A stretch of 64,000 nucleotides of DNA from DAHVFK01 sp963755395 (GTDB lineage Bacteria > Pseudomonadota > Gammaproteobacteria > Burkholderiales > SG8-39). A program made the position numbers and the translations under genes. Location of the stretch: the NCBI GenBank assembly GCA_963755395.1, contig CAVWJJ010000002.1, positions 1,054,001 through 1,118,000 on the forward strand, given 5' to 3'. The notes below the pieces were generated by a model. It searched no databases. It saw only the letters and a list, made by a program, of their open reading frames with translations, and was not told the DNA's origin. Shown here in pieces: positions 1 through 8,519 of this stretch. Position 1 is the stretch's first letter. Each line of letters begins with the position of its first letter.

Positions 1-155
1 AGCATCATGTTGATGTTGCTGGCGAGCGTGACGTAGACCGCGGCGAGCAGCAGGTTCTCGCGCAGGCCGACGTCGTCGCCCATGGCGGGCAACGCGGCGA
101 ACAGCGCGACGATGCCGGCGATGAGCCAGAAGAACGGGCGGCGCAGGATCGTCAT
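1..155 (-). CDS. livM: LivM-type ABC permease, N-terminal fragment
   Basis: Start of an inner-membrane permease of a branched-chain amino acid/amide ABC transporter, cut by the window edge. About 51 residues are visible, beginning MTILRRPFFWLIAG, with a hydrophobic first segment and the motif LRENLLLAAVYVTLASNIN, which is typical of the LivM family just before its second membrane segment. It starts 13 bases after the stop of the LivH-type permease on the same strand, so the two are almost certainly co-transcribed and form the membrane heterodimer. The substrate cannot be told from this piece. Confidence 0.75.
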   Translation of the reverse strand, partial: MTILRRPFFWLIAGIVALFAALPAMGDDVGLRENLLLAAVYVTLASNINMM

Positions 156-168
156 GCCGGATGACCGT

Positions 169-1038
169 TCAGCGCGAGCGCCGCTGCCAGAGCTGCATCA
201 GCCCGCCCGGCAGCGCGATCAGCACCACGACGAACAGCACGAACTCGATCACCAGGGTCCAGCTCACCGGCACGAACGGCGTGGTGAGCCCCTCCAGCAG
301 CCCGAGCGCGATGCCGGCCAGCAGCGCCCCGGTGGGATTGCCGAGCCCACCCAGCACCGTCACCACGAAGCTCTTGAGCTGGTAGGCGTCGCCGGAGAGG
401 ACGGTGAAGGGGAACATGGTCGCGATCAGCATCCCGGCGACGCAGGCGAGCGCGGCGCCCAACCCGAACGCGAGCGCGAGCACGCGCGCGGTGGGGATGC
501 CGACCAGCTCGGCCCCCTCGCGGTTGCCGGACACCGCGCGCACCGCCTTGCCCAGGCGGGTGCGGTACAGGAACAGGTAAAGCGCTCCGGCGATCACGGC
601 GGTCAGCACTGCGGCCATGATGTGCGTCCCGGGGAAGGTGTAGCGGCCCAGGCTGAACCCGGGCAGCGAGGCCGGAACGTTGAACAGGTCCGTTCCCCAC
701 GCCGCGGTGCCCAGTCCGACCAGCACCAGGTTCACCGCGAAAGTCGACAGCAGGCTCATCAGCGGCGGCTGGCCGATGACGCGGTGCACCGCGATCCAGT
801 ACAGCGCGATGCCAACCAGGAAGCCGCCGACCAGGACCAGCGGCAGCGTGGCGTAGACCGGAACGCCGGCCGCGCTCGCGAGCAGGTAGGTGCCGAACAT
901 TCCGGCCACGATCATCGCGCCGTGCGTCAGGTTGACCACGTCCATCACGCCCCAGATGAGGGTGATGCCCATCGCCGCGAGTCCGTAGACCGCGCCGATG
1001 AGCACACCATCCAGGATCGATGCGAGCAGTCCGAGCAT
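169..1038 (-). CDS. livH: LivH-type branched-chain amino acid/amide ABC permease
   Basis: Inner-membrane permease of 289 residues, the normal length for LivH. It begins MLGLLASILDGVLIGAVYG and carries the family signature ITLIWGVMDVVNLTHGAMIV near residues 25-45. Later come the AELVGIP motif and the conserved VTVLGGLGNPTGALLAGI segment before the last membrane helices, with about eight hydrophobic segments in all. It lies downstream of the periplasmic binding protein gene and upstream of LivM in one minus-strand operon. No ATP-binding subunits are visible; they probably lie beyond the left edge. The family is certain, the substrate is inferred only from the family. Confidence 0.88.
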   Translation of the reverse strand: MLGLLASILDGVLIGAVYGLAAMGITLIWGVMDVVNLTHGAMIVAGMFGTYLLASAAGVPVYATLPLVLVGGFLVGIALYWIAVHRVIGQPPLMSLLSTFAVNLVLVGLGTAAWGTDLFNVPASLPGFSLGRYTFPGTHIMAAVLTAVIAGALYLFLYRTRLGKAVRAVSGNREGAELVGIPTARVLALAFGLGAALACVAGMLIATMFPFTVLSGDAYQLKSFVVTVLGGLGNPTGALLAGIALGLLEGLTTPFVPVSWTLVIEFVLFVVVLIALPGGLMQLWQRRSR

Positions 1039-1054
1039 GCGAGCGGCTTACACG

Positions 1055-1078
1055 AAAAGGGGGCCGGATCCGGCCCCC
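1055..1078 (-). terminator. Hairpin plus T-run between binding-protein and permease genes
   Basis: Positions 1059-1078 are a perfect 20-base palindrome (GGGGGCCGGA and its complement). Read on the minus strand it is followed directly by TTTT (1058-1055). It lies between the stop of the substrate-binding protein gene (1098) and the start of livH (1038). This is the form of an intrinsic terminator, and at this place it probably works as a partial terminator that lowers permease expression relative to the binding protein. Confidence 0.65.
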
Positions 1079-1097
1079 TCGTCCGTGCGCATCCCGG

Positions 1098-2297
1098 CTA
1101 ATGAATCGGGTACACGACCTTGGCCGTGGCCGCGGAATCCGGCCACACCATTTCCTTCACCAGTTCGCCGCCTTTCCTCTGCCATTGCGCGAGCACCATG
1201 TCGTGCGCGAGCTGCAGGCCGTGGTCGGGCGCGCCGGTGGCGAACTTGTCGCGGCCGAAGAACGTGGTCACGTCCATCGCGTTGAGTTTCGCCGCCACCT
1301 TGTCGCGCTCGATCGAGCCCGCCTCTTCGAGTGCGTGCTGCAGCAGCAGGCCTTCGGCGTAGCCGGTGGCCGCGTGGTAATCCGGATCGCTCTCGAACTT
1401 GGCGTGGAACATCTTGGTGAACTGCGCCACCGTGGGCCCGAAATCAGGCGTGTACTTGACCTGCGGCTCCCACTGCGATGGGACCGTGATCCCGTCCGCG
1501 GCCGCGCCGAGCGACTTGAATTTTTCGCTGTCCGGCGCAACCAGGATCGACACCCACTTGAGGTCCGCCTTCTGGTCGTGCAGCTGGCGCGCGAGCGTCG
1601 CGCCGTCGGGGTAATGGCCGCCGCCGAGGAACGCATCCGCGCCGGAGGAGATGACCTTGTTGATGACCGCGGTGAAGTCGGTGGTGGAGGGCGGATAGGA
1701 TTCATCCATCGCCACCGTGAAACCCGCTTCCTCCGCCTGCTTGCGCGCCGCTGTCACCACTGCCTTGGAGAACGGGTCGTCCGAATAGACGAACGCGACC
1801 TTGGCGTGCGGATCGTGCTCCTTCAGCTCCGCGATCGGCCCGCTCAGGTACTGGTCGGCCGCGCTGAGCACCTGGAACAGGTACTTGTTGCCGAGCTTGA
1901 AGATCTTGCCCTCGGCGCCGCCGCCGTCCATCATGATCTTGCCGTACTGCTCGCTGATCACCGCCGCGGTCGCGGTCAGGCCGGACGAGTACGGGCTGAG
2001 CAGGAAATCGGAGTGATCCTGCAGAATCAGCCGCGTGTACAGCTGCTGCACGCGCCCGCCTTGCGACTGGTCGTCGTACTCGACGAAGCGCACCTTGTAG
2101 TGCTTGTTGCCGACCTTGATGCCGCCCCTGGCGTTCACCTCGTCACGCCACAATTCGGCGCCGCGAAGCTGACTGACCGAGTCGACGTTGAGCGGTCCGG
2201 TCTTCGAGACCGTCATGCCGATCGTGATATTGCTGGCGGCGAACGCGGGCACGGCGGCGAACGCACCGAGCGCCGCAATCAGGCAAAGCTTTTTCAT
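1098..2297 (-). CDS. Periplasmic substrate-binding protein of a Liv-type ABC transporter
   Basis: Secreted binding protein of 399 residues (Leu/Ile/Val-binding, PBP type 1 fold). A Sec signal peptide (MKKLCLIAALGAFAAVPAFA) is followed by NITIGMTVSKTGPLNVDS, the usual first strand. It also has the conserved GGIKVGNKHYKVRFVEYDDQS stretch with the substrate loop near residues 60-80. It is first in the operon with livH and livM. The sequence fits the amide/amino-acid subgroup, but the ligand cannot be named. The ATG at 2297 has a purine-rich site (AGGAGTGACC on the coding strand) just upstream. Confidence 0.87.
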   Translation of the reverse strand: MKKLCLIAALGAFAAVPAFAASNITIGMTVSKTGPLNVDSVSQLRGAELWRDEVNARGGIKVGNKHYKVRFVEYDDQSQGGRVQQLYTRLILQDHSDFLLSPYSSGLTATAAVISEQYGKIMMDGGGAEGKIFKLGNKYLFQVLSAADQYLSGPIAELKEHDPHAKVAFVYSDDPFSKAVVTAARKQAEEAGFTVAMDESYPPSTTDFTAVINKVISSGADAFLGGGHYPDGATLARQLHDQKADLKWVSILVAPDSEKFKSLGAAADGITVPSQWEPQVKYTPDFGPTVAQFTKMFHAKFESDPDYHAATGYAEGLLLQHALEEAGSIERDKVAAKLNAMDVTTFFGRDKFATGAPDHGLQLAHDMVLAQWQRKGGELVKEMVWPDSAATAKVVYPIH

Positions 2298-2338
2298 GGG
2301 TCACTCCTCCTGTCTTGTCCGAGACGGAATTTTTCCGG

Positions 2339-2359
2339 AGCTTCGCCGCGGGCGAAGCT
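2339..2359. promoter_or_regulatory. Perfect 9-bp inverted repeat upstream of the binding-protein gene
   Basis: AGCTTCGCC, a GCG loop, then GGCGAAGCT form a perfect hairpin about 42 bases upstream of the minus-strand binding-protein start, in the divergent intergenic region (2298-2474). No T-run follows on either strand, so it is not a typical terminator. It could be an operator or a leader hairpin; only the symmetry is seen. Confidence 0.4.
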
Positions 2360-2474
2360 TACGAACTGTTATATCGGGAGTATCTTATGCTTGACTTAAG
2401 CTTGCCTTGCATCTGGCCGTAGTCTTTGTCAACCATTGCTCGTATCTGACACGCAGGACAGATATCATCGCACC

Positions 2475-3608
2475 ATGAGCAACAAGGACGCAGTCGAGCT
2501 GACGCGAACGCTGCTGCGGTTCGACACCGTGAATCCGCCCGGGCGCGAGAGAGACTGCGCGCATCACGCGGGCGGCCTGCTCGAGGACTGGGGCTACGCG
2601 GTGGAGTACCAGGAGTTCGAGCCCGGCCGCACCAGCGTGATCGCGCGCGCCGGCGGCTCGCAGGCGAAGGCGCCGCTGTGCCTCACCGGGCACCTCGACG
2701 TGGTGCCGCTCGGCACGCGCAAGTGGGCCAGGAATCCCTTCGCGGGCGAGACCGACGGCGACCGCCTCTACGGGCGCGGCGCCTCCGACATGAAGGCGGG
2801 CGTGGCGGCGATGCTGCTCGCGGCGAAGGCCTTCGCCGGCAAGCTTGCGGGCACGCCGGGCGTGGTGCTGGTGCTGACCGCGTCGGAGGAGAACGGCTGC
2901 ATCGGCTCGCGCCACCTGGCCGAATTGCCGGCGCTGATGGGCAGGGCGGGTGCGATCGTGGTCGGCGAGCCGAGCGCGAACCAGCCGTACGTCGGGCACA
3001 AGGGCTCGCTCAAGTTCCACGCTGCGTTTCGCGGCGTGTCGGCGCACGGCTCGATGCCCGAGCTGGGAGAAAACGCGATTTACAAGGCGGCGCGCGCGGT
3101 CGCCGCGCTGGAGAAGTTCGACTTCCACGCCCACCCGCACCCGGTGATGGGCGCGCCGACGATGAACGTCGGCACGATCGAGGGCGGCGCCGGGGTGAAC
3201 CTGGTGCCCGACTCGGCGCGGATCGGAGTCGACATTCGCACCGTGCCCGGCATGGACCACGCTGCGCTGATCGGGCGCCTGAAGGATATGCTCGGCGACG
3301 CCGAGCTCGACGTGTTCTCCGACCTGCGGCCGGTGTGGACCGAGCCCGGCGAGGCCTGGATGCAGCGCGTGTTCGAGATCTGCAACGCAGAGCTCGGCGC
3401 CACCCCCGAAGTGAAGACCGCGACCTACATGACCGATGCCGCCAACCTGCTCAAGGTTTACCGCGGCGCGCCGGCAGTGGTGCTGGGGCCGGGCGAGCCG
3501 CAGCAGGCGCACCAGACCGACGAGTACTGCAGCATGGAGCGGATCCGCCAGTCGGTCGCGCTGTACGAGGCGCTGATCCGCGACTGGACGCGCGGCGTCA
3601 GCGCTTGA
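2475..3608 (+). CDS. M20 family metallopeptidase (ArgE/DapE-like)
   Basis: Cytoplasmic zinc-dependent amidohydrolase of 377 residues. The first zinc histidine lies in TGHLDVVPLG, the bridging aspartate in GRGASDMKAG, and the catalytic glutamate pair in ASEENGCIG. The dimerisation-domain histidine is in VSAHGSMPELGENA, and the C-terminal metal histidine is probably in PQQAHQTDEYCS. This is the complete ArgE/DapE/CPG2 set. The ATG at 2475 was chosen because the family N-terminus (VELTRTLLRFDTVNPPG) follows at once; an upstream in-frame start at 2436 would add an unconserved extension. The substrate is probably an N-acyl amino acid or dipeptide. It stands alone, divergent from the Liv-type operon. 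Confidence 0.85.
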   Translation: MSNKDAVELTRTLLRFDTVNPPGRERDCAHHAGGLLEDWGYAVEYQEFEPGRTSVIARAGGSQAKAPLCLTGHLDVVPLGTRKWARNPFAGETDGDRLYGRGASDMKAGVAAMLLAAKAFAGKLAGTPGVVLVLTASEENGCIGSRHLAELPALMGRAGAIVVGEPSANQPYVGHKGSLKFHAAFRGVSAHGSMPELGENAIYKAARAVAALEKFDFHAHPHPVMGAPTMNVGTIEGGAGVNLVPDSARIGVDIRTVPGMDHAALIGRLKDMLGDAELDVFSDLRPVWTEPGEAWMQRVFEICNAELGATPEVKTATYMTDAANLLKVYRGAPAVVLGPGEPQQAHQTDEYCSMERIRQSVALYEALIRDWTRGVSA

Positions 3609-3762
3609 TGAGCTCGAGCAGCTGATCCATCGTCTCGTCGGCCCAGTGCTCCGGATCCTTGTCGATCTCGGCCTCGCCCTTGCGCACCAGTTCGGCGGCA
3701 ATCTTGCGACGCTCGCACCAGCCGCGCCAGAACTGCTTGATTTCTTCCGCTGAGATATCCAT
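3598..3762 (-). CDS. Small hypothetical protein, 54 residues
   Basis: A short acidic ORF beginning MDISAEEIKQFWRGWCERRK and ending LLELIKR. It starts with ATG and overlaps the 3' end of the M20 gene tail to tail by 11 bases. The composition (charged, no signal peptide, one Cys in GWCERR) suggests a small helical cytoplasmic protein. I do not recognise a family. It fills an otherwise empty gap with a clean start and stop, and its codon use matches neighbouring genes. Confidence 0.5.
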   Translation of the reverse strand: MDISAEEIKQFWRGWCERRKIAAELVRKGEAEIDKDPEHWADETMDQLLELIKR

Positions 3763-3823
3763 GGCAGGGGCGATCCTACACCAGGAGCGAGGTTAGAATC
3801 AGCGCCGTTTTCGCCTGGAGAAC

Positions 3824-4813
3824 GTGTTGCGCATCTGCATCTTCGGCGCCGGCGCGATCGGCAGCCATTTCGCCGCGCGGCTCGCCGCCGCCGGCAACGA
3901 GGTCTCGGTGCTCGCGCGCGGCGCGCAGCTCGAGGCGCTGCGCGGCGACGGCGTTACGCTGATCTCGGGCGCGGAGCAGGTGCGCGCGCGCGTGCGCGCG
4001 AGCGACCGCCCGTCCGAGCTCGGCGCGCAGGACGCAGTGCTGGTCGCGCTCAAGGCCAGCGCGCTCGGCGCCGCGGCAGACGGTTTCGCGCCGTTGCTCG
4101 GCGCGGACACCGCGGTCGTGTTCTGCCAGAACGGGATTCCCTGGTGGTACCCGCTCGGGCTCTCGCGCGCGCGGCCGCGTCCGCCCGATCTCTCGCGCCT
4201 CGACCCGGGCGCTGCGCTCGCGCGCGCAATCGCGCCCGAGCGGGTCGTCGGCGGGGTCGTCTATTCGGCCAACGAGGTGATCGCGCCCGGGGTGGTGGAG
4301 AACCACACCCCGGGGCGCAACATGCTGGTGATCGGCGCGGCCGACGACCGCGCCACGGCGCCGGTGGCGGCGCTGCGCGCCGCGCTCGACGCGGCGCAAC
4401 TGCATTCGCCTGCGAGCGGCGACATCCGCCAGGCGGTGTGGAACAAGCTGGTGCTCAACCTCGCCAGCTCGACGCTTTGCCTGCTGGCCGAGGACACGGT
4501 GGCCGGCGTGGGCGCCGACCCCGCGCTCGCACCCCAGCTCGAGCGCATTCGCGCCGAGGGCCGCGCGATTGCCGCGGCGCACGGCGTGACGGTCGAGGGC
4601 GCGCCGCGCCGGCCCGGCGGCGCTCCGAGCGGCGCCGCGCACAAGCCCTCGATGCTGCAGGACTTCGAGCGCGGCCGGCCGATGGAGATCGAGGCGCAGG
4701 TGATGGCGCCGCTCGCCTTCGCGCGCTCGGCCGGCGTGCCGGTGCCGGCCTTCGAGCTGGCCGCTGCGCTCGCCGCGCACAAGGCTGCGGCGAAGGGCCT
4801 TTACCGCGAATGA
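3824..4813 (+). CDS. Ketopantoate reductase-like NAD(P)-dependent oxidoreductase
   Basis: Protein of 329 residues of the 2-dehydropantoate 2-reductase (PanE/ApbA) family, which reduces ketopantoate to pantoate with NADPH. The nucleotide-binding motif FGAGAIGSHFAARL is at residues 7-20. The catalytic lysine is in AVWNKLVLNL and the catalytic glutamate in the RGRPMEIEAQV segment; both family domains are complete. The start is GTG at 3824, directly before the family N-terminus. Paralogues of this family act on other 2-oxo acids, and there is no pantothenate gene nearby, so the exact substrate stays open. Confidence 0.82.
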   Translation: MLRICIFGAGAIGSHFAARLAAAGNEVSVLARGAQLEALRGDGVTLISGAEQVRARVRASDRPSELGAQDAVLVALKASALGAAADGFAPLLGADTAVVFCQNGIPWWYPLGLSRARPRPPDLSRLDPGAALARAIAPERVVGGVVYSANEVIAPGVVENHTPGRNMLVIGAADDRATAPVAALRAALDAAQLHSPASGDIRQAVWNKLVLNLASSTLCLLAEDTVAGVGADPALAPQLERIRAEGRAIAAAHGVTVEGAPRRPGGAPSGAAHKPSMLQDFERGRPMEIEAQVMAPLAFARSAGVPVPAFELAAALAAHKAAAKGLYRE

Positions 4814-4818
4814 GCGGC

Positions 4819-5337
4819 TCAGCGCCGCAGCAGAGGATCTACCACCTGCTCGAGGCTCGCCTCGCTCCACTCCGGGTCTTTCGCGCGCCAGCCGTCGTAG
4901 CGCAGGATGCCCTCGCGGTCGATGACGAAGCTCACCGGGACGCGCCAGATGCGGCCGTAGCCGCCCGCCCAGGCGCTGCCGAGCAGCCCGACCGGAAAAC
5001 TCAGCGTGGCGGCCACCTTGCGTACGTGCGGCAGCGCTTCCGGCCCGTCGAGACTGAAGCCCAGCACGCGCAAGCCCTGCTGCGCGTGGCGCGCGGCATA
5101 GGCCGACAGCAGCGGCAGCTCTTCGCGGCAGGGATCGCACCAGGTGGCCCAGAAGGTGGCGATCACCACGCTGCCGCGCAGCTCGCGCGTGGCGATGCGC
5201 CGCCCGTCGAGCGTGCGCAGCACGAGCGGCGGGGCCGGCGCGCCGAGCTTGAGGTCGTTGGCAAGCGCCGCGCGCGGCAAGGCTGCGGTGAGGCCGAGCG
5301 CCGCGACGCCGCGCAGCCAATTGCGCCTAGAACGCAT
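4819..5337 (-). CDS. TlpA/ResA-like periplasmic thioredoxin
   Basis: Exported thiol-disulfide oxidoreductase of 172 residues. The N-terminus has RRNWLRG followed by a hydrophobic stretch ending AALA, so export by Tat or Sec is likely. The thioredoxin fold starts at LKLGAPAPPLVLRTLDGR and carries the active site FWATWCDPCREELP, with the cis-proline region at WRVPVSFVID. Such proteins reduce heme-binding cysteines or metal-site cysteines. Its start overlaps the stop of the upstream outer-membrane protein gene by 11 bases. That places it in the envelope/redox cluster with a di-heme peroxidase and a cysteine-rich outer-membrane protein, which fits a role in reducing their cysteines. Confidence 0.85.
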   Translation of the reverse strand: MRSRRNWLRGVAALGLTAALPRAALANDLKLGAPAPPLVLRTLDGRRIATRELRGSVVIATFWATWCDPCREELPLLSAYAARHAQQGLRVLGFSLDGPEALPHVRKVAATLSFPVGLLGSAWAGGYGRIWRVPVSFVIDREGILRYDGWRAKDPEWSEASLEQVVDPLLRR

Positions 5338-6370
5338 AGCTCAGGCCGGCGCTCGCGGTCCAGCGCGGGAACAGCTGGTAGCCGTCGAGCCTGCTGTACA
5401 CGGGCAGCTGCACGAAGCCGTAGGCGTGCACCGCCTGCGAGACGGCGACCGTGACGCCCGGGCTGAGGTAGGCGACCGTCCCGGCGCTGTCCTCGACGTC
5501 GGCGAGCGCGCCCTGGTCGTGGCTCTTGCGCGACAGATTGAGCTGCAGCTGCGGCACGATCTTCGGGTCCGCCTCGTAGCGCAGGCCGATGCTCAGCACG
5601 CCCAGATTTCCCGGGCGGAAATCCGCGCCCGGCTGGTCGAGCTTTTGCGCCACCGCGGCCTGGAACTGGCCGTTGACGAAGGCGTCGAAGTCCTGGCTGA
5701 CCGCCTGGTAGTAGTAGGCGCCGACGATCAGGTCGGTGCTGCCGGTGCCGGGCTGCAGGCTGGTGTCGAGCAGCTCGCCTGCGCTCGGCCCGCCGGAAAA
5801 GTACACCGGGTTGCGCCCGACCGTGCCGCTGCCGGAGGCGTCCGGCCCGCCGTAGTTGCCGGTGGGCAGCTTGACGCCGAGTTGCAGGCCGAAGTTGCGG
5901 GTAGGAAGCAGGCCTTGATAGCTCGCGATGAATTTCACGTCCCCCAGGCTGGAGCTGTGCGAGCTGCTCAGGTTGACCGGATCGAGCTGGGAATCGTCGA
6001 ACGGCGCCGAGGTCGTGTCGGTATAGCTGCTGTGGCTGCGGATGAGATACGGAATCTGCAGGTTCAGGTGCCAGTCGGCGTTCGGGCTGTAAGTCACGCC
6101 CACGGTGAGCTGGCGATTGATCGTATCGTGCTCCAGCTCGCCGGTGGTCGGGTCGTTCACCACCTGCGCCGGCGACACGCTCGAGCTGCCGCGGCGCAGC
6201 TGGTCCTGGTTGATGTAGCTGTACATCAGGTTGACGTTCCAGCCGGCGGTGGCGGAATAGCCCATCGCGGCGTCGCTGCTCAGGGTGCAGCCGCAGGTGG
6301 CGCAGGCGAAGGCCGATTGCGAGACCAAAGCGGCAACAAGTGAAAGTACAAATGCATATGCGGTGCGCAT
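5327..6370 (-). CDS. Outer-membrane beta-barrel protein with N-terminal Cys motif
   Basis: Exported protein of about 347 residues. The signal peptide ends at QSAFA and the mature protein begins CATCGCTLSSDAAMGY, a tight CxxCxC cluster. The rest is rich in alternating aromatic/polar strands and ends in SAGLSYAF, a typical barrel C-terminus with terminal Phe. It resembles the outer-membrane transporter-like barrels of proteobacteria. The ATG at 6370 was chosen because it gives a clean signal peptide. The downstream TlpA-like gene overlaps it. The Cys cluster at the mature N-terminus could bind metal; that is inference. Confidence 0.72.
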   Translation of the reverse strand: MRTAYAFVLSLVAALVSQSAFACATCGCTLSSDAAMGYSATAGWNVNLMYSYINQDQLRRGSSSVSPAQVVNDPTTGELEHDTINRQLTVGVTYSPNADWHLNLQIPYLIRSHSSYTDTTSAPFDDSQLDPVNLSSSHSSSLGDVKFIASYQGLLPTRNFGLQLGVKLPTGNYGGPDASGSGTVGRNPVYFSGGPSAGELLDTSLQPGTGSTDLIVGAYYYQAVSQDFDAFVNGQFQAAVAQKLDQPGADFRPGNLGVLSIGLRYEADPKIVPQLQLNLSRKSHDQGALADVEDSAGTVAYLSPGVTVAVSQAVHAYGFVQLPVYSRLDGYQLFPRWTASAGLSYAF

Positions 6371-6451
6371 ACAAAACTCCCTTCCAATCTCATCGGAAAG
6401 AGCGGCCGGACGGAACACCTGCCGCTCGACGCGTCCTGCACGGGCGGTCGG

Positions 6452-6817
6452 CTAGACGGGCGGAGAACGCGATCTGAGACTGCTTGTGACGAACCAAGGA
6501 CGCGGCGCGAAACGGTAAGTGGCCGGCGCATGGTGAGCCGGTTGCTCCATGTCCAGGGCAAGCGGGCTTGCGGTGTCGAGCAGCGCGTGCGCCGCGCCCA
6601 GGCTGCAAAAAGCGCAATGCGGCGTCAGGCGCTGCGCTGCGCCGCCCGGCCCCGGCAGCTGCAGGTCGCCGTCGAACACCGCCACCATGCCGTGCGCGGT
6701 GCAGACTTCGGCGCCGACGGGATCCTGCGGGCCCGGATTGGCAAGCGCGCACAGCGGCCACAGCGTGTTGAACGCCATGCTCAGGATTGCCGCCCAGGCT
6801 GCCGCTTTACGCTTCAT
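6452..6817 (-). CDS. DUF2946 family exported protein
   Basis: Exported protein of 121 residues. A signal peptide (MKRKAAAWAAILSMAFNTLW...) is followed by VCTAHG at residues 39-44 and the diagnostic HCAFCS motif at 67-72, both hallmarks of DUF2946. Genes of this type often sit beside copper or TonB-linked functions. Its start overlaps the stop of the di-heme peroxidase gene by four bases (ATGA), so they are translationally coupled. The Cys/His motifs suggest metal binding. No enzymatic function is known to me. Confidence 0.75.
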   Translation of the reverse strand: MKRKAAAWAAILSMAFNTLWPLCALANPGPQDPVGAEVCTAHGMVAVFDGDLQLPGPGGAAQRLTPHCAFCSLGAAHALLDTASPLALDMEQPAHHAPATYRFAPRPWFVTSSLRSRSPPV

Positions 6818-7952
6818 GGCCGTTCCGGTCGCCGGGTGAGCGCCGCGGGCAGCGGCGCTCCGGTCAGCGAGTCGAGAAACGCGATCAGGTCGGAAATCTG
6901 ATTCTGCGTCAAGCGCGGCACGAGGTCGAGCGTCGCCTCGCGCCTGCCCACGACCCGTCCGCGGCTCGCCGCCTTGCCCTCGGCGTAGAACTGCAGCACT
7001 TCGCGCAGCGTGGCGAAATGTCCGTCGTGCATGTACGGCGCGGTGAGCGCGACGTTGCGCAGCGTCGGCGTCTTGAACTTGCCAAGCTCGGCCTGGGGCC
7101 CGGGCAGGAACTCGAGCCTGTCGCGGGCCGCGCCGCTTGCGGCGCGTCGCTGTAGTGCGCCCGCGCCGTTGAACGGGTTTGTCGCGAGCGCGCGAATGCC
7201 GTCGGCGCGGCCGCGTGTCGAGAGGCCTTCCCGGCAGGCAGCGGCAGGCCGAGTCGTGAAACTCGCCGTCGCTGAAGATCCGGCCCGGAGTGGCACAAGG
7301 TTGCAGTGCGCCGGCCCGACGAACAGGCTAGCCCGCGCCGCGCCGCGGGCGGGAGCAGGCCGTCGCGCGGCCGGGTCTCCGCGTCTCAGCGCCGCGACGT
7401 AGCGGTCGAACGGCGAATCGCCGCTGACGAGCTCGCGCTCGTAGGCCTCGAGCGCCTTGCCGACGTTGGCGACCACGCGATCGGTCGGCGCCGCGGCCCG
7501 ATAGCTTCGGCAGCGGGCCGAATACCCGCGCGTAGGCGGGTCCGCAGCGCGCGGGTCGGACTCGACCGCGCGCGCGACGCTGCCGCCGGTCGCTGCCCAT
7601 CTCCTTCGGGTTCTCGAACACCTGAAGCGGCTGCGACCAGAGCGAGTCGGCGCGTCCGTCCCAGAAGAACCAGTGGCCGTAGGCGACGTTGAGCAGCGTC
7701 GGCATGTTGCGCGTGCCGGTCGCGAGCCCTTTCGCCAGCGGCCGGCCGTCGCTGAAGGCGTGCGCCGGCTGGTGGCAGCTCGCGCAGGAGATGCGGCCAT
7801 CGGCGGAAAGCCGGGGTCGAAGAACAGGTACTGGCCGAGGCGCGCCGCGGCGCGGATCGGAGGCGACGCGGTCAGTCGCGTCCGGCGGCGGCGCGCCCAA
7901 GCGGCGACAGCGCGTAGACCGCGGCGAGCGCCGCGGCACCGAGCACGCTCAT
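6814..7952 (-). CDS. Di-heme cytochrome c peroxidase/MauG-type protein (frames broken)
   Basis: Periplasmic di-heme protein. Across three frames one reads, in order, MSVLGAAALAAVYALSPLG (membrane anchor or signal), a QYLFFDP-like segment, the first heme site CASCHQPAHAFSDG and TRNMPTLLNVAYGHWFFWDGR. Next come the second heme site CNLCHSGP, ATNPFNGAG, KTPTLRNVALTAPYMHDG and a C-terminal LIAFLDSLTG. This is the complete bacterial CcpA/MauG order. Several single-base indels separate the segments, for example an extra base in the CNL-CH junction near 7298 and an ACG(C)GGC junction near 7214. The conserved codons between them are intact. I therefore read it as one functional gene damaged in the sequence record, not a decayed one. 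Confidence 0.75.
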
Positions 7953-7953
7953 C

Positions 7954-8435
7954 TCACTTGCCGCAGCAGGGCAGCTTGAAATAGGCCGTGCTCGGCTTGT
8001 CGCCCTCGTTCACGGTCACCTTCAGCACCCAGGGGCCCATCATGTGGAAATACATTCCCGAGACCGTGACCGCGCCGTCCTCGGCTCGCGAGCTTCGGCG
8101 CGGAATCCATGCCATGCGCGAAGCCGTGCTTCAAGCCGTGGCGCATGCCGGCGTCGATCCCGATGCTGGGCGTCCGCAAGATTCCTGTGCGGGGTTCTGC
8201 CTTCGTAGACCTCGAGGCGCACGCGAAATACTTCTCGTAGGGGATCGGCGACGGGCAGCGAGACGAGCTTGACCAGGTAGCGGTGGTCGGTGGTGTAGAC
8301 GGCGCGCGCGACCTTGAAGTGCGCCGGCGTATCGGACATGGGCATCGGCATCTTCATGCCATCGGCGGCGCCGGCGGGCGCGGCGAGCGCGGCGACGAAG
8401 GCGCCGAGGAGGAGGCGAATGGCGAAGCGGGTCAT
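7954..8435 (-). CDS. YtkA/FixH-like exported protein (two extra bases)
   Basis: Removing one extra base in each of two places restores a 159-residue protein: C after GCC CAG before ATCGGGATC (about 8164), and C between AGC and GAG (about 8090). The restored protein has a signal peptide (LLLGAFVAALAAPAGAA) and an N-terminal MKMPMPM patch. An immunoglobulin-like domain contains GAVTVSGMYFHMMGPWVLKV, typical of YtkA/FixH domains. It ends STAYFKLPCCGK. Met, His and the terminal CC suggest copper or heme-related metal handling. It is one base upstream of the di-heme peroxidase start, so the pair is an operon and the two probably act together in the periplasm. Confidence 0.68.
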
Positions 8436-8519
8436 GGGTGTTCTCCTTGGGCAGCAACGGGCGCGCGCACGCCGGGCGCACGCGCAGGAACGCGCCTCCG
8501 CGAGGAAGCGGGAAGTCGG

